A stretch of DNA of 22,338 nucleotides from a virus. Shown in pieces: positions 6,208 to 12,585 of the stretch. The notes beneath the pieces are model-generated. The model saw nothing but the letters and a program-made list of their open reading frames with translations. It was not told the DNA's origin and searched no databases. The stretch covers positions 1 to 22,338 of the IMG/VR virus record IMGVR_UViG_3300023172_000209. The stretch is one strand, 5' to 3'. Position 1 is the first letter of the stretch. Each line of letters opens with the position of its first letter. Made by a program: the position numbers and the translations under genes.

Positions 6208-6233
6208 GGGGGTAAAATCTACCCCCTTTTTTT
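6208..6233 (+). terminator. Rho-independent terminator ending the accessory unit
   Basis: GGGGGTA (6208-6214), a 5-base loop and TACCCCC (6220-6226) form a perfect stem, followed by seven T. The late promoter begins 2 bases after the T-run, so this marks the early/late boundary. Confidence 0.9.
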
Positions 6234-6234
6234 A

Positions 6235-6242
6235 TATAAATA
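6235..6242 (+). promoter_or_regulatory. T4-type late promoter box opening the late operon
   Basis: An exact TATAAATA sits directly behind the terminator and 28 bases before the ATG at 6270. It heads a tightly coupled operon that runs to at least 12561. Confidence 0.85.
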
Positions 6243-6269
6243 GTAGGTAAAATATAATTAGGAATTTTT

Positions 6270-6563
6270 ATGTTACAATTTAAAAGTTTCATATCAGAAG
6301 GCGTAAAGCTCAAGTTAATCCGCGGTAGAAACATGGACGTTCTAAAGATGTGGAACAAAGGCGACAGTAAATGGGTTGAACTTAGAGGTAAGCCTGGGTT
6401 TGAAACAAGATACGATCCAAAAGATCCTTTACATAAAGCGATCACCGCACTAGGTAAATCAGCAAATATTTCTGATTTTATGAATGGCAATGAAGTAAGT
6501 ATAAATCCAAAACATCCAGATGGTAAGAAAGCTTTAGACACAATAAGAGGACTGATGAAATGA
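6270..6563 (+). CDS. Small late protein with capsid-targeting-like N-terminus (97 aa)
   Basis: It begins MLQFKSFISEG, a ten-residue peptide ending in Glu that resembles the T4 capsid-targeting sequence (MKTYQEFIAE in T4 IPIII, from memory). The rest is basic and small: VKLKLIRGRNMDVLKMWNKG, then a repeat-like charged segment ending DGKKALDTIRGLMK. It is the first gene after the late promoter, with AGGAATT before the ATG. Its stop overlaps the next start (ATGA). I do not know its function; a small internal or structural head protein fits the start and the location. Confidence 0.75.
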   Translation: MLQFKSFISEGVKLKLIRGRNMDVLKMWNKGDSKWVELRGKPGFETRYDPKDPLHKAITALGKSANISDFMNGNEVSINPKHPDGKKALDTIRGLMK

Positions 6564-7366
6564 GTCAATTTAGCGTAAGTAGACAAAGACATTTTGGAAT
6601 TAATAATACAGATATTCATGAAATAATGATGCTAGCTGATCAATACGGTAACATTATTAACACCTTTGGTGCAGCAAGCAACATATATGTTGCAGCTGGA
6701 AATTTAGAAGGATATTCTGGTGTTCATAAATTTGGTGGGGTGTTTGGAACTGCGTCAGCTGACATGTCCACCGTATGGACAGCGGCAGATACAACTACAA
6801 CATTTTTATATGATTGGTCATACACTAATGGTGCTGTTACAGTAGTTTCAACTGACGCAGGAGACACAACGGACGTTACCGTTCAAGGATTAGACTCAGA
6901 TTATAACCCTGTAGAAGAAACGTTTACTCTGACAGGCACATCCCCCACAGCTACTGGATCTGTTAATTTTACAAGAGTGAATCGTGCCTTTATGAATGAA
7001 ACAACAAATGTAGGTAAAATTCAAGTTAAAAGAGGAACTACCCTAGTTACAGAAATTGGAGCAGGATTTGGACAAACACTTCAATGCTTTTATACTGTTC
7101 CCGCAAATAAAACAGCATATCTAATGAGTATTGCCGCAAGTGCAAGTAAAAATCAAATCGTAGATTTGTTTTTCTATCAAAGACCATTCGGTGGTGCGTT
7201 TAGAGTAAATACAACAATGTCTTTAAATCAATCAAATCAAACATTAGAATTTCCAGTTCCTCTTAAATTTTCTGAAAAAACTGATTTAGATGTTCGTGTA
7301 AGAGGTTCATCAAATGCTACAATTTCATGTGACTTTACAATGATTTTAGTGGATAATCCAAGCTAG
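6560..7366 (+). CDS. Putative virion structural protein, beta-rich (268 aa)
   Basis: It begins MSQFSVSRQRHFGINNTDIH, with a middle part full of Thr/Val/Gly beta strands (ADTTTTFLYDWSYTNGAVTV) and repeated short strand patterns to the end (TISCDFTMILVDNPS). The composition, lack of cysteine-rich, membrane or catalytic motifs, and its place early in a late operon fit a capsid- or tail-associated structural protein. I recall similar proteins in marine T4-like phages but cannot name the particle position. It overlaps the preceding stop (ATGA) and is followed after 12 bases by the next gene, so it is translated in the same unit. Confidence 0.72.
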   Translation: MSQFSVSRQRHFGINNTDIHEIMMLADQYGNIINTFGAASNIYVAAGNLEGYSGVHKFGGVFGTASADMSTVWTAADTTTTFLYDWSYTNGAVTVVSTDAGDTTDVTVQGLDSDYNPVEETFTLTGTSPTATGSVNFTRVNRAFMNETTNVGKIQVKRGTTLVTEIGAGFGQTLQCFYTVPANKTAYLMSIAASASKNQIVDLFFYQRPFGGAFRVNTTMSLNQSNQTLEFPVPLKFSEKTDLDVRVRGSSNATISCDFTMILVDNPS

Positions 7367-7378
7367 GTAGTATAAAAC

Positions 7379-8608
7379 ATGCAAAATTTTAAAGCACATA
7401 TAAATGAAAATAAAAACACACACATGACCCATATTGAAGATAGAGTTATTTATGGTGGTGTGAAAGGAACAAGAGAGGCAATATTTGCTCTTAGAGATTT
7501 AAGAGATATGCTTGCTGGTACTAAGGAAGGAAATGTAAGTGTTAAATGGGATGGTGCTCCTGCTGTTTTTGCTGGTATTGATCCGAGTGATAATAAATTT
7601 TTCGTTGCCAAAAAAGGTATATTCAACAAAAATCCTAAGGTCTATAAATCTGCAGCTGACGTTGATGCTGATACTTCTGGTGATCTTGCTACTAAGCTCA
7701 AAGATGCACTCAAATATTTGCCTTCTCTCGGAATCACCGGAGTTATTCAAGGAGATTTCTTATTTAGTAAAAGCGACTTGTCAAGTCAAACTATAGACGG
7801 AAAAAAATATGTCACTTTCCACCCTAATACAATTATTTATGCAGTGCCAGAAGGAACTCCTTCTGCAAAAGAAATTAGATCAGCAGAAATTGGAATCGTC
7901 TGGCACACAACATACACAGGATCGTCTTTTGAAACGATGAAAGCAAGTTATGGTGTAGATGTAACTAAGTTTAAAAAGTCAAAGTCTGTCTGGTCTCAAG
8001 ATGCAATGCTAAGAGATATGACAAAAGTAACAATGTCAAAAAAGGATACGGAGGAAGTAAATGAACGTCTTTCGGAAATTGGGAAACTCTTTAACCAAAT
8101 ATCTAGTAGCACCCTTAAAGAAATTGAAACCAACGCTGAACTTTCGCAAACAATTGAAACCTACAACAACTCCTTTGTTAGGAAAGGCGAAATTATTAAA
8201 GACACTCGAAAACATGCCGACGGACTCATTAGATGGATCAAAGATAAATACGAAAAAGAAATTTTCAAACGCAAGTCAGAACGCGGCAAAGATGCGCAAA
8301 TTAAAAAGAGGGAAGAAATCTTAAAATTTTTCTCTCCTACTAATAAACAAAATTTAATAAAGGTATTTGAATTACAGAAACTAATTGTATTAGTAAAATT
8401 AAAACTTATAAATATACTTAATAATATTAAAAAAATTGATACATTCGTAAAAACTACAAAAGGATTTAAAACAACAGGTCACGAAGGTTATGTAGCAATT
8501 GATAGACTTGGTGGTGACGCTGTAAAGATTGTTGATAGGATGGAATTTTCATACAACAACTTTTCGCCAAATATTTTAAAAGGATGGGATAAACCAGGAA
8601 GAAACTGA
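7379..8608 (+). CDS. Putative covalent nucleotidyltransferase (ligase-like) with capsid-targeting-like N-terminus
   Basis: In this 409-residue protein I can see an ordered set of ligase/capping-enzyme motifs. SVKWDGAP (54-61) matches motif I KxDG, with K56 as the candidate adenylated lysine. VIQGDFLF (122-129) is a motif III-like strand, with Asp in place of the usual Glu. IGIVWHTTY (171-179) is IIIa-like. GHEGYVAI (367-374) is motif IV-like EG. DAVKIVDRMEF (380-390) is motif V-like with K383. About 190 charged, largely helical residues lie between IIIa and IV. I think it belongs to an uncharacterised phage family (DUF6267, from memory). Residues 1-10, MQNFKAHINE, look like a T4-type capsid-targeting peptide. 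A DNA or RNA ligase activity is inferred and not proven. The AG-rich site at 7364-7369 precedes the ATG. Confidence 0.6.
   Translation: MQNFKAHINENKNTHMTHIEDRVIYGGVKGTREAIFALRDLRDMLAGTKEGNVSVKWDGAPAVFAGIDPSDNKFFVAKKGIFNKNPKVYKSAADVDADTSGDLATKLKDALKYLPSLGITGVIQGDFLFSKSDLSSQTIDGKKYVTFHPNTIIYAVPEGTPSAKEIRSAEIGIVWHTTYTGSSFETMKASYGVDVTKFKKSKSVWSQDAMLRDMTKVTMSKKDTEEVNERLSEIGKLFNQISSSTLKEIETNAELSQTIETYNNSFVRKGEIIKDTRKHADGLIRWIKDKYEKEIFKRKSERGKDAQIKKREEILKFFSPTNKQNLIKVFELQKLIVLVKLKLINILNNIKKIDTFVKTTKGFKTTGHEGYVAIDRLGGDAVKIVDRMEFSYNNFSPNILKGWDKPGRN
8407..8414 (+). promoter_or_regulatory. Internal TATAAATA, possible late promoter
   Basis: An exact late box lies inside the ligase-like gene, 194 bases before the next start. 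In AT-rich coding DNA it may be chance, but it could boost the downstream genes. Confidence 0.3.
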
Positions 8609-9063
8609 TGTTAAAATTTAAAGATTTAATTACTGTAGATTATGCTCCAGGCGAACCAGATGAAATTAAATATAAAAGACATAGAAAAAGAAGAACGGGG
8701 CTTGATCGTGGTTTAAACGACGGTCTTGAGACTGAAGCTCTGTCTATGGCTCAAAGATTAAAGAAAGCGCGTGATTTTAAAAGAAACCGCGCTAAGATTG
8801 CTCTTGGTAGAAAGAGAGCGGCTCGTCGTGTAGCAAGTAAAGAAGTGCTATTGAAAAGAGCAAGAAGGGCTGCTCGTAATAAAATATTACTCAAGATAAC
8901 AAAAGATGTTCCTCGTGGAGAACTAACTGTTGCAAGAAAGCAAGAAATTGAAAAAAGACTTGATAAACCAGCAATGAAAACACGAATTGATCGTTTAGCC
9001 AAGAAAATGTTTCCTCTTATTCGTAAAGCTGAAATGGAAAGAAAAAGAGGCGGTGCTAAATGA
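8608..9063 (+). CDS. Very basic Arg/Lys-rich phage protein, possible DNA-binding head protein
   Basis: This 151-residue protein is dominated by Arg and Lys. It starts MLKFKDLITVDYAPGEPDEI. Helical basic stretches follow (RKRAARRVASKEVLLKRARR at about 68-87), ending KAEMERKRGGAK. I recall a conserved family of such proteins in marine T4-like phages, with the KRAARR and EKRLDK...R signatures, but no function. The first seven residues align with the capsid-targeting-like starts of its neighbours, although the Glu at position 10 is Val here. High basicity plus late expression fits a protein packed with DNA, as for T4 internal proteins. It is coupled on both sides by one-to-four-base overlaps. A role in nucleic acid binding is inferred from composition only. 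Confidence 0.62.
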   Translation: MLKFKDLITVDYAPGEPDEIKYKRHRKRRTGLDRGLNDGLETEALSMAQRLKKARDFKRNRAKIALGRKRAARRVASKEVLLKRARRAARNKILLKITKDVPRGELTVARKQEIEKRLDKPAMKTRIDRLAKKMFPLIRKAEMERKRGGAK

Positions 9064-10415
9064 TTAATTCTTTTTCTCAATTTTTAGTTGAAGAAGAAAA
9101 GGTTGCTTATTTTGCCTTTGGTAGAATGAATCCGCCTACTATAGGACACGGTAAGCTAATGGATAAATTATCTGCCGTTGCTGGTAAAAATCCTTATTTT
9201 CTTTATCTTTCCCAGTCTAATGATAAAAAAGATAATCCATTAGAATATACCAATAAAATAAAATATATTCGTAAAATGTTTCCGAAACATGCAAGACAAG
9301 TTTTAGTTAATAAAAAAGTAAAGACACCATTTGATGCTTTAACCGATTTATATGATCGTGGTTATAGAAAAGTTGTTATGGTTGCTGGTTCAGATAGATT
9401 AGATGAATATAATATAAGATTAAATAAGTATAATGGCAAAAAGGGGAACCATGGTTTCTATAATTTTGCTAATGGTATTAAAATAGTTTCTGCCGGACAA
9501 AGAGATCCTGATGCTAAAGGTGCAGAAGGTGCTTCTGGCACTAAACAAAGAGAATATGCTTTAAATAATAATTTTACTTCTTTTGCTCAAGGTTTACCAG
9601 ATAAAATGTCAAATAGTGATGCTAAAAAACTTTTTAATGATATTAGAAAAGGTATGGGTTTAAAAGAACAAAAACAGTTTAGAAATCATATTAAACTTGA
9701 ACCTGTATCCGATATTAGAGAATCTTATCTTAGAGATAATATTTTTAAAAAAGGTGAACAAGTTGTAATAACTAAAAACGGCATTATCGGCAATATAAAA
9801 TATTTAGGTACAAATTATTTAATAGTAGAATCAAAGGGTGAAACATGGAGATGTTGGTTAGATGATGTATCTAAAGTAGATCCAAATGATATACCACCTG
9901 CACATTTAGAAGCTGATTTTGGAGCAGATCCATTACAAGGCCCATATAAGATTTTATCAGAATCATCTTCTTCAATGTATAAAGATAAGCCCGATTGGGG
10001 AACTCCAGAATCTGCACGTAAAGCCAAAGAAATAACTCCTGGTGAAAAGTCTAAAATAAAATCAGAAGCTGAAGATCCTGATATAGGACATAAAAAAGGT
10101 GTTCAACCAAAAGGGTATTATGCTGGTATTAAATCAAAATCCACTAAACTTGCTAGAGCAAGACATTTTGCTAAACATGGTAAGAAAGCAGACGATGATA
10201 GAAGTGCTTATAAACCAGCTCCTGGAGATGCTACAGCAAAAACAAAAACAAGCACACATACCTTAAAATTTAGACAAATGTATGGTGAAGATGCTATAAA
10301 AATAGCACAAGCAAAAATTGATAAAGAAAAAGAAGTAGATGCACTAAAACACGATAGAATGTTAGATCGTGCTAGATTAGCTAAAGCTAGGGCAAAAAAT
10401 AGGGCAACAAAATGA
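9060..10415 (+). CDS. NMN adenylyltransferase-like nucleotidyltransferase fused to C-terminal phage domains
   Basis: The 451-residue protein has a HIGH-family Rossmann domain at about 14-200. FGRMNPPTIGH (20-30) is the (H/T)xGH motif, VVMVAGSDR (105-113) the central GSDR motif, and SGTKQREYA (159-167) the [IS]SxTxxR-like motif. These are typical of nicotinamide-nucleotide or similar adenylyltransferases (ATP plus NMN to NAD). A KOW/SH3-like barrel follows (GEQVVITKNGIIGNIKYLG, 232-250, ending in WRCWLDDVSKV). The tail holds YYAGIKSKSTKLARARHF and AYKPAPGDATAKTKTSTHTL, segments I associate with other marine phage head proteins. MINSFSQFLVEE at the start is capsid-targeting-like. The true substrate is unknown. 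Overlapping starts and stops tie it into the late operon. Confidence 0.7.
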   Translation: MINSFSQFLVEEEKVAYFAFGRMNPPTIGHGKLMDKLSAVAGKNPYFLYLSQSNDKKDNPLEYTNKIKYIRKMFPKHARQVLVNKKVKTPFDALTDLYDRGYRKVVMVAGSDRLDEYNIRLNKYNGKKGNHGFYNFANGIKIVSAGQRDPDAKGAEGASGTKQREYALNNNFTSFAQGLPDKMSNSDAKKLFNDIRKGMGLKEQKQFRNHIKLEPVSDIRESYLRDNIFKKGEQVVITKNGIIGNIKYLGTNYLIVESKGETWRCWLDDVSKVDPNDIPPAHLEADFGADPLQGPYKILSESSSSMYKDKPDWGTPESARKAKEITPGEKSKIKSEAEDPDIGHKKGVQPKGYYAGIKSKSTKLARARHFAKHGKKADDDRSAYKPAPGDATAKTKTSTHTLKFRQMYGEDAIKIAQAKIDKEKEVDALKHDRMLDRARLAKARAKNRATK

Positions 10416-10669
10416 TTAAATTTAAACATTATATAAAAGAAGATGCAACAGCAGGGCTTAAGAAAAAAGCAGAAAAATCTGGTATGCCTCTTGGTATATT
10501 AAGACAAGTTTATAATCGTGGTGTTGCTGCTTGGAAAACTGGACATAGACCTGGTACTACACCAGAACAGTGGGGATTTGCAAGAGTTAATTCCTTTGTA
10601 ACTAAATCATCAGGAACATGGGGTAAAGCAGATAAAGATCTGGCTGCAAAAGTAAGAGGTTCAAAATGA
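10412..10669 (+). CDS. DUF5824-type small phage protein with capsid-targeting-like N-terminus
   Basis: The 85-residue protein begins MIKFKHYIKED, matching the M-x-x-F-K-x-x-I-x-E start seen upstream. The body carries the conserved block LKKKAEKSGMPLGILRQVYN, then RGVAAWKTGHRPGTTPEQWG, then ARVNSF and GTWGKADKDLA. I recognise this block as a common phage domain (DUF5824, from memory), found alone or fused in larger phage proteins. Its function is unknown. The Arg, Trp and Lys content suggests a nucleic-acid or head-associated role. It overlaps both neighbours by 4 bases (ATGA). Confidence 0.82.
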   Translation: MIKFKHYIKEDATAGLKKKAEKSGMPLGILRQVYNRGVAAWKTGHRPGTTPEQWGFARVNSFVTKSSGTWGKADKDLAAKVRGSK

Positions 10670-12561
10670 AAACCATAGAAGAAAAATTGGCTACAAATCA
10701 ATTAGATAGATTAGCTAAACACTGGTCTGGCATGAAAGGCAAGAGAATTCAACCTTCTGATGCTATTAAACTTTCTGCAATGGTTGGAAAATTCGGTAAA
10801 GATGAATTAGAACAATTAGCTACTAAAGATATACCTTTTCTTTCAATGTCTGCAATTAATAATTTAATGATTAAACATAATTATAGTGCAGATCAAATAA
10901 ATGGTCTTATGAAAGAAAATACCGAATATCTTTATGATCTCTATATGTTTGAAGATGTAGATGCAGGAGAATATGATTACGAAGGTGATATGGCAAAGAC
11001 TCAGCTTATTACTATTGCAGATGCTGCTGAAGAACTCCATGACATGCTTGAAGATGATGAAAATCTTCCAGAATGGTGCCAGAACAAAATCACTAAAGCG
11101 ATGGATTACCTAGATACCGTTCGTGATTATATGATAGCAAAAGACACAGATGAAGAACCCGGTAATGAAAATCCAAATGAATCAGTAAAACAAGAAATGT
11201 TTTCGGAAGAAAGAATGGCCGCAGGACGTTTTGGTAAAAATGTACATGATATTAAGATAAAGATACCAGCTCGGATTGACAAAGTCATTAAAAAAGCTAG
11301 TCCTGTTTATGACCAACGTGAAAACAAACCTCATAAGGCAATCGGTAAACATCTGAAAGATATTATGCAAAAACATGGCGTTAAGGCATCAGGTAAGAAA
11401 CATTATCACAATGATATGAGTGGTCATTATATGTTTGCTCACCCAGATAATGATCCAGCAAAAGTCCATGCAGCTGCAACTGAATTTGAAAAAACTGTAG
11501 GCAAAGCAATTCGTACAGAATCTTTAGATGAAGGTAATATGGCATCAGCAGCAAAAGAGTTAGAAACTTATGCACGTAAGTCTGGCGGAATTGATAAAAA
11601 TGATTTTATTAAAGCAGCTATGATGATGAAAAGAAACCAAAAGAAACAGCTTGATAAGTTTGTTGATGAGTTGGATACAGAACCGCGTGAAAAGATTTTA
11701 TCAGTCATGGATAAACACTTAAATGAAGGTATGAAAGAACCGTTTGATGAAAAAAAAGGTGACTTACATCTATATAATAACGAAGCTGATGCACGTAAAA
11801 AAGCAAAAGAAGTTTCTGGTAAAGTTATTAAAGGAACCGGAAAATCTGCTGGTAAATGGGCAGTTAAAGAAAAAGTTGAACTTGACGAAAAAGTAAACGC
11901 TAAAGCAATTCAAAAAGCAGTTGACGATGGCAAGTCTATGGACGTTATTATGACTATGTTTGCTAACAAGCGCACAACTAATACAGACGAAATCCGCAAA
12001 GTCGTAAAAGACTACATGTGGAAGAAGCGTATGAAAAAAGAAGAAGTAGAACTTGATGAAAAGTTTGAACCAAAAACTGTTGGTATGAAAATTGTTCATA
12101 AAAAGCCGCATCCGGCTGGAGGACAATATGTTGTTCTAAGTAAACCTGGAGCTGGTCAATATGTTATTAGACATTTAAATAAAGGTCAAGTTAAAACTCT
12201 TGGAACAGTACCTTCACTTGGTCTTGCAAAATCTTATATTGATGCTAAAAGTAAAGGGAAAGATCCAAAAGATTTATTAAAAACTGAAGAAGTGTCCGAA
12301 AAGGCACCAAAGATTGATTCTAAAAAATTTGCAGCTCATATGTCAAGAAATACTAAACCAAAAACTATGACATCAACACAAAAATCTTTATCTAGTATCA
12401 GCCGTAGAGCAAATGAAAAACTTTCTGTAGCTGATGGTATGGGTGCTTGGATAGATGATTTTAAACAGTCTGATGCACCACAGTTTAAAGGTAAAACCGC
12501 AAAAGAGCGCAGAGATATGGCTATAGCAGCATATTTAAGTGCAAAAAAAGATAATGAATAG
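10666..12561 (+). CDS. Large modular phage protein with repeated LDE linkers, probable internal head protein
   Basis: The 631-residue soluble protein is Lys/Glu-rich and has several modules I recall from marine T4-like phages: an acidic helical part about 105-160 (LEDDENLPEWCQNKITKAMD), a His-rich part 245-280 (KKHYHNDMSGHYMF), an LYNNEADARKKAKEVSGKVI segment (369-388), a TNTDEIRKVVKDYMWKKRM helix, and a C-terminal SDAPQFKGKTAKERRDMAIA block. Short acidic linkers separate them: ESLDEG (285-290), HLNEG (351-355), KVELDEK, EEVELDEK. LxE followed by Gly or Ala is the cleavage form of T4-type prohead protease. The start MKTIEEKLA loosely resembles T4 capsid-targeting peptides. Function is inferred only. 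It is the last gene of the coupled late run. Confidence 0.7.
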   Translation: MKTIEEKLATNQLDRLAKHWSGMKGKRIQPSDAIKLSAMVGKFGKDELEQLATKDIPFLSMSAINNLMIKHNYSADQINGLMKENTEYLYDLYMFEDVDAGEYDYEGDMAKTQLITIADAAEELHDMLEDDENLPEWCQNKITKAMDYLDTVRDYMIAKDTDEEPGNENPNESVKQEMFSEERMAAGRFGKNVHDIKIKIPARIDKVIKKASPVYDQRENKPHKAIGKHLKDIMQKHGVKASGKKHYHNDMSGHYMFAHPDNDPAKVHAAATEFEKTVGKAIRTESLDEGNMASAAKELETYARKSGGIDKNDFIKAAMMMKRNQKKQLDKFVDELDTEPREKILSVMDKHLNEGMKEPFDEKKGDLHLYNNEADARKKAKEVSGKVIKGTGKSAGKWAVKEKVELDEKVNAKAIQKAVDDGKSMDVIMTMFANKRTTNTDEIRKVVKDYMWKKRMKKEEVELDEKFEPKTVGMKIVHKKPHPAGGQYVVLSKPGAGQYVIRHLNKGQVKTLGTVPSLGLAKSYIDAKSKGKDPKDLLKTEEVSEKAPKIDSKKFAAHMSRNTKPKTMTSTQKSLSSISRRANEKLSVADGMGAWIDDFKQSDAPQFKGKTAKERRDMAIAAYLSAKKDNE

Positions 12562-12585
12562 TAAAAGTAATTCTGGAGATTATTA

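Noticed and set aside
8751-9080. 109-codon minus-strand frame
   Set aside because: It is a shadow of the Arg/Lys-rich gene; the Leu and Ser content is a mirror of Lys and Arg codons.
11770-12126. 118-codon minus-strand frame, Phe-rich and seemingly hydrophobic
   Set aside because: It is the antisense shadow of Lys/Glu-rich coding sequence, where AAA and GAA codons read as Phe and Ser; no ribosome site.
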